DNA of 64,000 nucleotides from Pseudomonas cerasi (GCF_900074915.1 NZ_LT222319.1:4931001-4995000); one strand, 5' to 3'. Positions 18,774 through 27,723 are shown, counted from the first letter of the stretch. Notes: generated from the sequence alone by a model not told the origin. Numbers and translations are program-made.

Positions 18774-19619
18774 ATGAACCTGCCTGCCAACACCGCCCTC
18801 TTCACCCCCAGCTGGCACGCCGAGCTGGAATTGGGTTACGGCCGTTTCGATGACAGCACACGCCCGACGCAGCGGCGCCACAAAGGACCGCTGCGGGTGC
18901 AAAAGCATCTGTACGCTGAAGGCCCGGAGGTGTGCCAGCACATCATCGTTCATCCACCAGGCGGTATCGCCGGGGGTGACCGGCTGGATATCTCGGCCAC
19001 CGTGGGGGCCAATGCCTGGGCACAGTTGACCAGCCCCGGCGCGGCCAAATGGTATCGCGCCGCCAGCCCGGCCTTTCAGCAACTGGAACTGCACGTCCAG
19101 CCTGGTGCGACGCTGGAATGGCTGCCGCAGGAAACCATCGTCTTCAGCAATGCCCAGGCAGAGCTGAGCACTCGGATAGAGCTGCACGGTGATGCGAAGC
19201 TGTGTTACTGGGATGTAGTGGCGCTGGGCCGCCCGGCCAGTGGCGAGCGGTTCGAGCACGGGCATTTTCAGTCGCATCTGGATATACGTCGCGACGGCAC
19301 ATTGCTCTGGCATGAGCGACAACGCATTATCGGTGGCGACGGGCTGCTGGACTCGCCCATCGGCCTGGACGGCAGAACGGTGTTCGCCACCCTGCTGATG
19401 ACCGGCGAAGTAAGCAGCGAGCTGCTCGAGGCCTGCCGTTCGCTGTCGATGCCCAACCCGGTACGCGGCGACCTGACTCAATTGCCCGGTCTGCTGGTCG
19501 CTCGCTGTCTGGCAGACGAAGCATTGCACGCGCGGGCCTGGCTGATACAAATCTGGAAATACCTGCGCCCTGCCCTGCTGGGACGCGAGGCGGTAACGCC
19601 AAGAATCTGGAACACCTGA
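18774..19619 (+). CDS. ureD: urease accessory protein UreD
   Basis: This 281-residue scaffold protein works with UreF and UreG in placing nickel in the UreABC active site. Diagnostic segments are GPLRVQKHLYAEGP, HPPGGIAGGDRLDI and the C-terminal PRIW. It directly follows the urea transporter genes and, as in other pseudomonads, precedes ureA, here across a 302-bp gap holding a terminator-like hairpin and a REPIN. Confidence 0.94.
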   Translation: MNLPANTALFTPSWHAELELGYGRFDDSTRPTQRRHKGPLRVQKHLYAEGPEVCQHIIVHPPGGIAGGDRLDISATVGANAWAQLTSPGAAKWYRAASPAFQQLELHVQPGATLEWLPQETIVFSNAQAELSTRIELHGDAKLCYWDVVALGRPASGERFEHGHFQSHLDIRRDGTLLWHERQRIIGGDGLLDSPIGLDGRTVFATLLMTGEVSSELLEACRSLSMPNPVRGDLTQLPGLLVARCLADEALHARAWLIQIWKYLRPALLGREAVTPRIWNT

Positions 19620-19692
19620 TTGATGACTGGACGCTCTGCATTCCAGGCTACACCCTCGGCGCTGATGCACTCAGCGTGGTACATAAGTCCTG

Positions 19693-19716
19693 AAAAGCCC
19701 GAAAATCGGGGCTTTT
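19693..19716. terminator. terminator-like hairpin after ureD
   Basis: AAAAGCCCG and CGGGGCTTTT form a strong stem with a short A-rich loop, and a T run forms the second-arm end. It lies about 75 bp after the ureD stop. It suggests at least partial termination between ureD and ureA. Confidence 0.6.
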
Positions 19717-19736
19717 AGCGCTTCTGCCCGCAGGGC

Positions 19737-19826
19737 GTGGGAGCGAACTTGTTCGCGAAGACAATGTTTTAGGCGCTGCCTTTTCGGCGACTACACCGGC
19801 CCCTTCGCGAACAAGTTCGCTCCCAC
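19737..19826. repeat. REPIN between ureD and ureA
   Basis: A left REP (GTGGGAGCGAACTTGTTCGC) and an inverted right REP (GCGAACAAGTTCGCTCCCAC) flank about 50 bp. This is the same class as the array at 7231, with AACTTGTT cores in place of AGCTTGCT. Confidence 0.88.
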
Positions 19827-19921
19827 GGCCTTCGGCCAGAACCCAAAACAGACTTATACATAACAATGAGGGCTCAAGCCTGGGAACGATCAACCACCGA
19901 ATTTGAACAAACGGAAACCCC

Positions 19922-20224
19922 ATGGACCTGACACCACGCGAAAAAGACAAGCTGCTGATCTTCACCGCCGGACTGGTCGCCGAACGGCGTCTGGCACGCG
20001 GTGTGAAGCTCAATTACCCGGAAGCCATGGCCTACATCTCTGCGGCACTGCTCGAAGGTGCGCGTGACGGACAGACCGTCGCTGAGCTCATGCACTACGG
20101 CACGACCTTGCTGAGCCGCGATCAGGTCATGGAAGGTATCGCGGAAATGATCCCGGAGATTCAGGTGGAAGCCACCTTTCCGGACGGCACCAAACTCGTC
20201 ACCGTGCATCAGCCGATTGCCTGA
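19922..20224 (+). CDS. ureA: urease gamma subunit
   Basis: This 100-residue structural subunit assembles with UreB and UreC in the cytoplasmic urease. It starts [14 protein letters not shown] and contains [17 protein letters not shown], both invariant features of UreA. Full length. It is separated from ureB by two acetyltransferase genes; the next start is ten bases downstream, after an AAGGAG site. Confidence 0.97.
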
Positions 20225-20234
20225 AGGAGTGATC

Positions 20235-20777
20235 ATGCAGGACGTGATTCGCGATGCCCTGCCGGACGATCTGCCGGGCATTCTGGAGATCTACAACGAC
20301 GCAGTGCTCAATACCACGGCTATCTGGAACGAGCAGCCGGTTGATCTGGCCAACCGCCAAGCCTGGTACGCCGCTCGCCAGAGTCAGGGTTATCCGATTC
20401 TGGTGGCCATCGACACCGCAGGCGAAGTGCTCGGCTATTCGTCGTTTGGCGACTGGCGGCCGTTCGAAGGCTTTCGCCATACGGTCGAGCATTCGGTTTA
20501 CGTGCGCGCCGACCAGCGTGGCAAACGCTTGGGCCCGCGTCTGATGGCCGCCTTGATCGAGCGCGCCCGCGACTGTGACAAGCACATGATGGTCGCGGCG
20601 ATCGAAAGTGGTAACGCTGCGTCCATCGCCCTGCATGATCGCCTGGGTTTCAAGACCACCGGACAAATGCCTCAGGTCGGCACCAAATTCGGCCGCTGGC
20701 TGGACCTGACCTTCATGCAGCTCGACCTGTCGCCCGGTGCTCAGCCACCGGCTTCGCAAGCCCCCTCCGCCCTTTAG
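20235..20777 (+). CDS. GNAT acetyltransferase, methionine sulfone/phosphinothricin type
   Basis: This 180-residue GNAT enzyme resembles the MddA/PAT group, which N-acetylates methionine sulfoximine, methionine sulfone and phosphinothricin. A P. aeruginosa relative sits in the same place between ureA and ureB. It begins with an IRDALPDDLPGILEIYND block, and the acetyl-CoA loop is RADQRGKRLGPRLM near residue 95. The start at 20235 is preferred over 20217 because AAGGAG lies six bases upstream. It is ten bases after ureA, so it is probably cotranscribed with urease. Confidence 0.85.
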   Translation: MQDVIRDALPDDLPGILEIYNDAVLNTTAIWNEQPVDLANRQAWYAARQSQGYPILVAIDTAGEVLGYSSFGDWRPFEGFRHTVEHSVYVRADQRGKRLGPRLMAALIERARDCDKHMMVAAIESGNAASIALHDRLGFKTTGQMPQVGTKFGRWLDLTFMQLDLSPGAQPPASQAPSAL

Positions 20778-20787
20778 AGAGCACGCC

Positions 20788-21321
20788 ATGAATCCAGCAC
20801 AGCTGCGCCGCGTCACCGCCGAAAGCTTCGCGCATTACCGCCAGGGTCTGGCGCAATTGTTGTTCGATACGGTTCATGATGGCGCGTCGGTCGGTTTCAT
20901 GGCCGACCTCGACATGGCGCAGGCCTACGGCTGGTGCGACGGGCTCAGAGCCGATGTCGCCGCTGGCTCTCTGCTGCTGTGGGTGGTGGTCGAGAACGAG
21001 AACGTCCTGGCCAGTGCGCAACTGTCGCTGTGCCAGAAGCCCAACGGCCTGAACCGCGCCGAAGTACAGAAACTGATGGTGCTGCCTGCGGCGCGCGGGC
21101 GTGGCCTGGGCAGGCAATTGATGGAGGCCGTTGAACAGGCGGCCGTGAAACACAAACGTGGGCTGTTGCACCTGGACACCGAAGCAGGCTCGGCGGCTGA
21201 AGCCTTCTACAGCGCGCTGGCCTACCACCGTGTCGGTGAGCTGCCGGATTATTGCGCCACACCGGACGGGCGCCTGCATCCCACCGCCATTTATTTCAAA
21301 ACCTTGGGGCAACCGACATGA
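20788..21321 (+). CDS. GNAT-family N-acetyltransferase
   Basis: This 177-residue second GNAT enzyme follows the first by ten bases. The acetyl-CoA loop is LPAARGRGLGRQLM near residue 101, followed by LLHLDTEAGSAAEAFY. The substrate is not known. It shares no close sequence with its neighbour apart from the fold. Its stop overlaps the ureB start (ATGA), so it is inside the urease transcription unit. The longer in-frame start at 20737 lies in the upstream gene and is not favoured. Confidence 0.82.
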   Translation: MNPAQLRRVTAESFAHYRQGLAQLLFDTVHDGASVGFMADLDMAQAYGWCDGLRADVAAGSLLLWVVVENENVLASAQLSLCQKPNGLNRAEVQKLMVLPAARGRGLGRQLMEAVEQAAVKHKRGLLHLDTEAGSAAEAFYSALAYHRVGELPDYCATPDGRLHPTAIYFKTLGQPT

Positions 21322-21626
21322 TCCCTGGTCAATACCAGATCCAGCCCGGCGACATCGAACTCAACGCCGGACGCCGCACCCTCAGCCTGACCGTCGCCAA
21401 CAGCGGCGACCGGCCGATTCAGGTGGGCTCGCATTTCCACTTTTTCGAAACCAACGACGCACTGACCTTCGACCGCGCCGCCAGCCGGGGCATGCGCCTG
21501 AACATTCCGGCCGGCACCGCGGTGCGCTTCGAGCCGGGCCAGTCCCGCGAAGTCGAGCTGGCGGACCTGGCCGGCTTGCGCAAGGTTTACGGGTTTGCCG
21601 GTCGGGTGATGGGCGATCTGGATTGA
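21318..21626 (+). CDS. ureB: urease beta subunit
   Basis: This 102-residue structural subunit starts MIPGQYQIQPGDIELN and contains SHFHFFETN and AGTAVRFEPGQ, which are constant in UreB. Start chosen at the ATG that overlaps the preceding acetyltransferase stop by four bases; the upstream in-frame ATG lies inside that gene. A 331-bp gap with a damaged REPIN separates it from ureC. Confidence 0.96.
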   Translation: MIPGQYQIQPGDIELNAGRRTLSLTVANSGDRPIQVGSHFHFFETNDALTFDRAASRGMRLNIPAGTAVRFEPGQSREVELADLAGLRKVYGFAGRVMGDLD

Positions 21627-21702
21627 AGGCTTTTTGAATACCGTTCCTACGCTCCGCGTTCATCGTTACACACAAGTCTGCTTTTGATTCTGGCCGAAGG
21701 CC

Positions 21703-21780
21703 GTAGGAGCGAACTTGTTCGCGAAGAGGCCGGTACAGCCTCCAGAAACAGGGCGTTCGGATTAACGTCTTCGTGAGCAA
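21703..21780. repeat. partial REPIN between ureB and ureC
   Basis: The left REP (GTAGGAGCGAACTTGTTCGC) is followed after about 45 bp by a truncated inverted arm (CTTCGTGAGCAA). The rest of the 331-bp ureB-ureC gap (21627-21957) shows no gene. A CAGCTCGCCGCTGGTCGC tract at 21891 and a related one near 21930 form a short duplicated motif of unknown meaning. Confidence 0.7.
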
Positions 21781-21957
21781 TGCGGATCGCCGCACCGGTC
21801 ACGCAGGCATCCAATCGAGACGTGTGTATGACGATGGGCACTCGGCACGAGGATCAAAAGCTTTGACGACTAACGACTTGCAGCTCGCCGCTGGTCGCTT
21901 TGAAAAACTTACAGTTTGCGGCCTGCAGCTTGCCGCTCTGAATCCGAGGTACGAAAG

Positions 21958-23658
21958 ATGAAGATAAGCCGACAAGCCTACGCAGACATGTTCGGCCCCA
22001 CCGTCGGCGACAAGGTTCGCCTGGCCGACACCGAGCTGTGGATCGAGGTCGAGAAGGACTTCACCACCTACGGCGAAGAAGTGAAGTTCGGCGGTGGCAA
22101 GGTCATTCGTGACGGCATGGGCCAAGGCCAGTTGCTGGCCGCTGACGTAGTCGACACGCTGATCACCAATGCCCTGATCATCGATCACTGGGGCATCGTC
22201 AAGGCCGACGTCGGCATCAAGAACGGGCGTATCGCGGCCATTGGCAAGGCGGGCAACCCGGACATCCAGCCGGACGTGACCATCGCGGTCGGCGCCGCCA
22301 CCGAAGTCATTGCCGGCGAAGGCATGATCCTTACCGCGGGTGGCGTCGACACGCACATCCACTTCATCTGCCCGCAGCAGATCGAAGAGGCGCTGATGAG
22401 CGGCGTGACGACCATGATCGGCGGCGGCACCGGCCCGGCCACGGGCACCAATGCCACCACTGTCACGCCCGGCCCGTGGCACATGGCGCGCATGCTCCAG
22501 GCCTCGGACTCGTTCCCGATGAACATCGGCTTCACCGGCAAGGGCAACGTCAGCCTGCCCGGCCCGCTGATAGAGCAGGTCAAGGCGGGGGCCATCGGTC
22601 TGAAGTTGCACGAGGACTGGGGCACCACACCTGCGGCCATCGACAACTGCCTGAGCGTGGCCGACGAATACGACGTGCAGGTCGCGATCCACACCGACAC
22701 CCTCAACGAGTCAGGTTTTGTCGAGACCACCCTGGCCGCGTTCAAGAACCGCACGATTCACACCTATCACACCGAAGGTGCCGGTGGCGGTCACGCGCCG
22801 GACATCATCAAGGCCTGTGGTTCGCCGAACGTGCTGCCGAGCTCGACCAACCCGACGCGTCCGTTCACCCGCAACACCATCGACGAGCACCTGGACATGC
22901 TCATGGTCTGCCATCACCTGGACCCGAGCATCGCCGAAGACGTGGCTTTCGCGGAAAGCCGCATCCGCCGCGAGACCATCGCTGCCGAAGATATCCTTCA
23001 CGACCTGGGCGCCTTTTCGATGCTCAGTTCCGACAGCCAGGCCATGGGTCGGGTTGGCGAAGTGATCATGCGCACCTGGCAAACCGCCGACAAGATGAAG
23101 AAACAGCGTGGCCCACTGCCGCAGGATGGTCCGGGCAACGACAACTTCCGCGCCAAGCGTTACATCGCCAAATACACCATCAACCCGGCGATCACTCATG
23201 GCATCAGCCATGAAGTAGGCTCTATCGAAGTTGGCAAGTGGGCCGACCTGGTGCTGTGGCGTCCGGCATTCTTTGGCGTCAAACCGACCCTGATCCTCAA
23301 GGGTGGCGCCATCGCCGCCAGCTTGATGGGCGACGCCAACGCTTCGATCCCGACCCCGCAACCGGTTCATTACCGCCCGATGTTCGCCAGCTACGGCAGC
23401 TCATTGCACGCCACCAGCCTGACGTTCATCAGCCAGGCAGCGTTCGATGCCGGTGTACCAGAGTCACTGGGCCTGAAGAAGCAGATCGGTGTCGTCAAAG
23501 GCTGCCGCACCGTGCAGAAGAAAGACCTGATCCACAATGATTACCTACCGGATATCGAGGTCGATCCGCAGACCTATCAGGTCAAGGCCGACGGGGTGTT
23601 GCTGTGGTGCGAGCCCGCGGATGTGCTGCCGATGGCGCAGCGGTACTTTCTGTTTTGA
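21958..23658 (+). CDS. ureC: urease alpha subunit
   Basis: This 566-residue catalytic subunit hydrolyses urea to ammonia and carbamate at a dinuclear nickel site. Visible active-site elements are the HIH pair at residues 133 and 135, the carbamylated lysine in GLKLHEDWG at residue 216, and the flap cysteine in MVCHHLD at residue 318. All are intact. The start MKISRQAYADMFGPTVGD is standard; an upstream in-frame ATG at 21916 is rejected. A hairpin terminator follows directly. Confidence 0.97.
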   Translation: MKISRQAYADMFGPTVGDKVRLADTELWIEVEKDFTTYGEEVKFGGGKVIRDGMGQGQLLAADVVDTLITNALIIDHWGIVKADVGIKNGRIAAIGKAGNPDIQPDVTIAVGAATEVIAGEGMILTAGGVDTHIHFICPQQIEEALMSGVTTMIGGGTGPATGTNATTVTPGPWHMARMLQASDSFPMNIGFTGKGNVSLPGPLIEQVKAGAIGLKLHEDWGTTPAAIDNCLSVADEYDVQVAIHTDTLNESGFVETTLAAFKNRTIHTYHTEGAGGGHAPDIIKACGSPNVLPSSTNPTRPFTRNTIDEHLDMLMVCHHLDPSIAEDVAFAESRIRRETIAAEDILHDLGAFSMLSSDSQAMGRVGEVIMRTWQTADKMKKQRGPLPQDGPGNDNFRAKRYIAKYTINPAITHGISHEVGSIEVGKWADLVLWRPAFFGVKPTLILKGGAIAASLMGDANASIPTPQPVHYRPMFASYGSSLHATSLTFISQAAFDAGVPESLGLKKQIGVVKGCRTVQKKDLIHNDYLPDIEVDPQTYQVKADGVLLWCEPADVLPMAQRYFLF

Positions 23659-23663
23659 ACCCA

Positions 23664-23695
23664 AAAAAGGGCCTTCCTTTCGGACGGCCCTTTGA
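23664..23695 (+). terminator. terminator after ureC
   Basis: AAAGGGCC, a short loop region and GGCCCTTT form a stem directly after the ureC stop. It also lies at the broken end of the thioredoxin remnant on the other strand. Confidence 0.7.
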
Positions 23696-23734
23696 TGTTA
23701 CCGACTTGGCCTGGTATTCGGTTACCTCGGGTAG

Positions 23735-23819
23735 AAATTTCGACCAGGACCGGCTTCGTCTTGCTGGCTTCAAGAGCTTCCTGTTGAAAAGTCGCATCTG
23801 TAACCGTAATGACGCTCAT
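23735..23819 (-). pseudogene. thioredoxin-like gene remnant (first about 28 codons)
   Basis: On the minus strand an ATG at 23819, preceded by GGAGGG, opens a frame starting MSVITVTDATFQQEALEASK and continuing KPVLVEI. This matches the N-terminus of a thioredoxin up to the strand that leads into the WCGPC active site. After VLVEI the similarity stops, and the frame runs on into ureC terminator sequence. The active site and the rest of the fold are absent, so this is a deletion remnant or an unrelated short peptide. Confidence 0.5.
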
Positions 23820-23936
23820 GTCATGGCCCTCCGTTCGTATAGTCCCCGGAGGGAACATAGGACGAAGCGAATAGGACGTCTACTGACAGAAATGACAGCA
23901 AACGCCCTGTTTGTCGTGTCATGCAAAGGAGGTAAT

Positions 23937-24029
23937 ATGCGCCCATTCTTTCGTCACGCATCTCCAAAGGTAACCGGCCATGCGCCTTTCCGAATTCATC
24001 GTTATTCATGTGGATCGCATCGTCGATGA
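23937..24029 (+). CDS. 30-codon upstream ORF overlapping the histidine kinase start
   Basis: The ATG at 23937 has an ideal AAAGGAGGTAAT ribosome-binding site, much stronger than that of the kinase. It encodes MRPFFRHASPKVTGHAPFRI plus ten more residues and stops 50 bases inside the kinase gene in another frame. It may be a leader that governs kinase translation by coupling or competition. The peptide is basic and has no recognised domain. Confidence 0.4.
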   Translation: MRPFFRHASPKVTGHAPFRIHRYSCGSHRR

Positions 24030-25110
24030 ATGGGAAGACTTCGCCAGAACCCTGAAACCGGCGGCAGAAACGATGAGCAAAGCCGAGCTGCGGGATCATG
24101 CCAGGTCGATCCTGCTCGCCGCTGCGCGGGACATGAATACCGCGCAGAGCAAAAGCGAGGAGATTGCCAAGGCCAGAGGCGAAGAGTTGAACAAGACGCC
24201 AAGCCTGGACGAAGCAGCCAGCAGCCATGGCGAGTTGCGTCATGAGGTCGGCTTTGATCTGGTGCAGATGACGTCGGAATTTCGCCATCTGCGCGCCAGC
24301 GTCATCCGCCTTTGGGTAGAAAGCCTGGCAGCGCCGCAACTGGCCGATTTTCAGGACGTGATTCGTTTCAACGAAGCCATCGACGAGGCGCTTGCCGAAT
24401 CCACCGCTGCCTATGCTGAACGGGTCGGCCGCTCACGGGATATATTTCTTGCCATTCTGGGTCACGATCTGCGCGCGCCGCTGCAGGCCGTCAGCATGTC
24501 GACGGAATTGCTGGCACGCAAGATAGCGCTGGACGAAAAGACCCAGTCCTATGTTTCGCGTATCCAGACCAGCACCCGCCATATGGGCTCGATGGTCAGC
24601 GATCTGCTGGAATTCGTGCGCAGTCGCTTGGGCGCCGGGCTACCGGTTGAACGCAAATACATGGATTTGGCCAGTGCTTGCCGTGAAGCCATCGAGGAAG
24701 CCTGCGCCGGGCGACCGGACTCTGTTCCGGTGCTGAACATCGAAGGCAACACCAAGGGGCATTGGGACGCCGGGCGGATCAGCCAGATGTTACAGAACCT
24801 GATCGGCAACGCCCTGCAACACGGTGCGGCCAGTCACGAGATAACGGTCAGTGTTACGGGTGCCGAGAAAGCGGTGATATTGGTGGTACACAACGAAGGC
24901 AAGCCGATTGCCGAAGACGCTATCGGGACGATCTTCGATCCGCTGGTGCGCAGCACCGAGGAAAACAGCGAAACACGCGGTACATCGACCAGCCTGGGTC
25001 TTGGCCTGTTCATCGTCAAGGAAGTGGTCAACGCCCACGGTGGCAGCATCACTGTGACCTCGTCCATTGGTGAGGGCACGACCTTCAATGTGGTGCTGCC
25101 GAAAAACTGA
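23980..25110 (+). CDS. soluble sensor histidine kinase with RsbRD-like N-terminal domain
   Basis: 376 residues with no membrane span, so it is cytoplasmic. Residues 1-120 resemble the RsbRD/RsbT co-antagonist N-terminal helical domain. A HisKA segment contains ILGHDLRAPLQ with the phosphorylated His at about 162. HATPase_c has the N box NLIGNALQHG, the IFDPLVRS block and GLGLFIVKEVV. No receiver domain or partner regulator is adjacent, so it is an orphan kinase. It lies after the thioredoxin remnant and converges with cbpA. Confidence 0.85.
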   Translation: MRLSEFIVIHVDRIVDEWEDFARTLKPAAETMSKAELRDHARSILLAAARDMNTAQSKSEEIAKARGEELNKTPSLDEAASSHGELRHEVGFDLVQMTSEFRHLRASVIRLWVESLAAPQLADFQDVIRFNEAIDEALAESTAAYAERVGRSRDIFLAILGHDLRAPLQAVSMSTELLARKIALDEKTQSYVSRIQTSTRHMGSMVSDLLEFVRSRLGAGLPVERKYMDLASACREAIEEACAGRPDSVPVLNIEGNTKGHWDAGRISQMLQNLIGNALQHGAASHEITVSVTGAEKAVILVVHNEGKPIAEDAIGTIFDPLVRSTEENSETRGTSTSLGLGLFIVKEVVNAHGGSITVTSSIGEGTTFNVVLPKN

Positions 25111-25185
25111 GCGAGGCTGATTGCCTGCTGATGCGGGTGGCGCATCAGCCCATTCAGAAAAGACAGAATCGCAAGACCGCTATGC

Positions 25186-26130
25186 TCAACCCTTCCACTG
25201 CGCGCGGGGATCGAACGACGAACTGTCTGCCAGTTTCTGCCAGAGCGCCCGGGTAGCCTCGTCGGTGTGCTTGGGCACGACGACTTTCAACTGCGCGTAA
25301 AGATCACCGCGTTCGCCACTCTTGTTCATCAAGCCATTACCCTTGATCCGCAGACGCTGACCGTTCTGACTGTCCGGGCGGATGGTCAGGTTGATCCTGC
25401 TGGTCAGCGTCGGCACAGCCACCTTGGTACCCAGCACGGCTTCCCAGGGGGCCAGTGGGACGGTGATGACCAGATCATGGCCCTCGACCTCGAACAGCGG
25501 GTGCGGGGCCAGGCGAATAATCAGGTACAGGTCGCCATTGGCACCACCGCCCACGCCCGGCGCGCCCTGCCCCTTCAGGCGAATACGCTCGCCATCGACC
25601 ACGCCCGCGGGAATCTTCACGTTCAGGGTCTTGGTGATATCGCTCATGCGCTGCCCGTTGGGGCTGTGCTGCGGCACCTTGAAGCTGACCTGCTTGGATT
25701 CCCCCGACAGGGTCTCTTCGAGGAATACCGCCAGTTCCATCTCCACGTCCTGCCCGGTACGCCCAGGGTTGCGGGTACGCCCGCCCTGCTGTGGCCGGCC
25801 ACCGAAAATGGAGCTGAAAAACTCCGAGAAGTCTGCCGTTTCCTCGAACCCGCCTGCCCCGGCGCCGGCACGGCTTTGCCAGCCCGGCGGGGTCTGGAAC
25901 GGGCGGCCCTGACGACCGTATTTGCGCAGCTCGTCATACTCGGCGCGCTTTTCCGGGCTGCTGAGTACCTCATACGCTTCGGAGGCTTCCTTGAACTTGT
26001 CTTCGGCGCCTGCCTCCTTGCTGACGTCCGGGTGATACTTGCGCGCGAGTTTGCGATAGGCGGTCTTGATCGCCTTGTCGTCCGCAGTCGGCTCCACGGC
26101 AAGTATCTTGTAGTAGTCTTTGAAATCCAT
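25186..26130 (-). CDS. cbpA: DnaJ-like co-chaperone, curved-DNA-binding protein type
   Basis: This 314-residue class II J protein starts MDFKDYYKILAVEPTADDKA. The J domain has HPD at residues 33-35, a G/F-rich linker at about 75-120 and the C-terminal substrate-binding domains, with no zinc-finger cysteines. CbpA stimulates DnaK and binds curved DNA. The start at 26130 is preferred over 26145 because it gives the family N-terminus. No CbpM modulator gene follows; the downstream neighbour is the convergent kinase gene. Confidence 0.88.
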   Translation of the reverse strand: MDFKDYYKILAVEPTADDKAIKTAYRKLARKYHPDVSKEAGAEDKFKEASEAYEVLSSPEKRAEYDELRKYGRQGRPFQTPPGWQSRAGAGAGGFEETADFSEFFSSIFGGRPQQGGRTRNPGRTGQDVEMELAVFLEETLSGESKQVSFKVPQHSPNGQRMSDITKTLNVKIPAGVVDGERIRLKGQGAPGVGGGANGDLYLIIRLAPHPLFEVEGHDLVITVPLAPWEAVLGTKVAVPTLTSRINLTIRPDSQNGQRLRIKGNGLMNKSGERGDLYAQLKVVVPKHTDEATRALWQKLADSSSFDPRAQWKG

Positions 26131-26457
26131 GTAACGATCACCCATCCGAATTATCCGGCAAAGCCAGATACGCTGGCGTCACGCGCCCAGCTCCCTCTGT
26201 CACGAGGTATCTGGATTACCTAACGTCGAAAAATATACAGATAGACCAGCTGCCTTTGTCGGCAGGTCGATAGCTCGACAACATAATGTCCGACAACAGG
26301 GTCTACCGAGAATCCCTTCAAGATTGGGGGTAACGGGCCTCAGTTCAAGCCTTGGTCGCAAATACAGCCAGGTAAATATAAGCGACGTGTCGCGCTACGC
26401 AATTTGCCCGCGCTGGCATAAACTGCGCGGCCGTTTTTTGACTGGAACGTAAAAGAC
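26131..26457. other. intergenic region between cbpA and the Hsp70-like gene
   Basis: This 327-bp divergent spacer has no convincing gene, repeat or classical promoter that I could recognise. It must hold promoters for both cbpA (minus) and the yegD-like gene (plus). Confidence 0.5.
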
Positions 26458-27723
26458 ATGAATGACCAATCCCCGGCCCGTGCCTGCGGTATCGATTTCG
26501 GCACGTCCAACTCCACTGTCGGCTGGCAACGACCCGGCATGGAATCGTTGATCGCGCTGGAGGACGACAAGATTACCCTGCCTTCGGTAGTGTTCTTCAA
26601 TATGGAAGAACGCCGCCCGGTGTATGGCCGCCTGGCGCTTCACGAGTATCTGGAGGGCTACGAAGGCCGCCTGATGCGCTCGCTCAAGAGCCTGCTGGGC
26701 TCGAAGCTGATCAAGCATGACACCAGCGTGCTGGGCACGGCGATGCCGTTCAAGGATTTGCTGGCACTGTTTATCGGCGAGCTGAAAAAGCGCGCGGAGC
26801 AAACAGCTGGCCGCGAATTCGAGCAGGTCGTGCTGGGCCGTCCGGTGCATTTTGTCGATGACGACGCCCAGGCCGATCAGGAAGCCCAAGACACGCTGGC
26901 TGAAGTGGCGCGCAAGATCGGCTTCAAGGACGTATCTTTCCAGTTCGAGCCCATCGCTGCGGCCTTCGATTACGAGTCCACCATCCAGGACGAAGAACTG
27001 GTGCTGATTGTCGACATCGGCGGCGGTACGTCAGACTTTTCTCTGGTACGTCTGTCGCCCGAGCGACGCCGGCACGATGATCGCCAGCAGGACATCCTTG
27101 CCACCGGTGGCGTACACATCGGCGGGACCGACTTCGACAAGCAGTTGAGCCTGCAAGGCGTGATGCCGCTGTTCGGTTATGGCAGCCGCATGAAAAGCGG
27201 TGCGTACATGCCGACCAGCCACCACATGAACCTGGCGACCTGGCACACCATCAACGCGGTGTACTCGCAAAAATCGCAACTGGCCCTGGGCAGCATGCGC
27301 TACGACATCGAAGACACCGGTGGCATCGATCGCCTGTTCAAGCTGATCGAACAACGCGCCGGGCACTGGCTGGCCATGGAAGTGGAAGAAACCAAGATCC
27401 AGCTGACCCACGCCGACAGCCGCCATCTGCCTATGGATCGCGTGGAAGCCGGACTGAGCGTCGACCTGAGCCGGGTGATGTTCGAAGCAGCGATCGACGC
27501 CCAGCTCGAGCGGGTGCGCAACAGCGTGACGAACTTGCTGAACGATGCGGGCGTGAGTGTCGAACAGGTCAGCACGGTGTTCTTCACCGGCGGTTCAAGC
27601 GGCATCCCAGCCCTGCGCAACAGCGTCTCGGACATGCTGCCCAACGCGCGCCACGTTGAAGGCAACATCTTCGGCAGCATCGGTAGCGGCCTGGCCATCG
27701 AAGCGAAGAAGCGTTACGGCTAG
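26458..27723 (+). CDS. Hsp70-family protein, YegD-like
   Basis: This 421-residue DnaK-like ATPase lacks the substrate-binding domain. Phosphate-1 loop GIDFGTSNSTVGW lies at residues 11-23, the phosphate-2 loop is LIVDIGGGTSDFSLV, and the adenosine motif FFTGGSSGIPALR is near residue 375. YegD is a poorly characterised chaperone-like protein. It is divergent from the cbpA co-chaperone, which may be functionally meaningful. A REPIN follows. Confidence 0.87.
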   Translation: MNDQSPARACGIDFGTSNSTVGWQRPGMESLIALEDDKITLPSVVFFNMEERRPVYGRLALHEYLEGYEGRLMRSLKSLLGSKLIKHDTSVLGTAMPFKDLLALFIGELKKRAEQTAGREFEQVVLGRPVHFVDDDAQADQEAQDTLAEVARKIGFKDVSFQFEPIAAAFDYESTIQDEELVLIVDIGGGTSDFSLVRLSPERRRHDDRQQDILATGGVHIGGTDFDKQLSLQGVMPLFGYGSRMKSGAYMPTSHHMNLATWHTINAVYSQKSQLALGSMRYDIEDTGGIDRLFKLIEQRAGHWLAMEVEETKIQLTHADSRHLPMDRVEAGLSVDLSRVMFEAAIDAQLERVRNSVTNLLNDAGVSVEQVSTVFFTGGSSGIPALRNSVSDMLPNARHVEGNIFGSIGSGLAIEAKKRYG

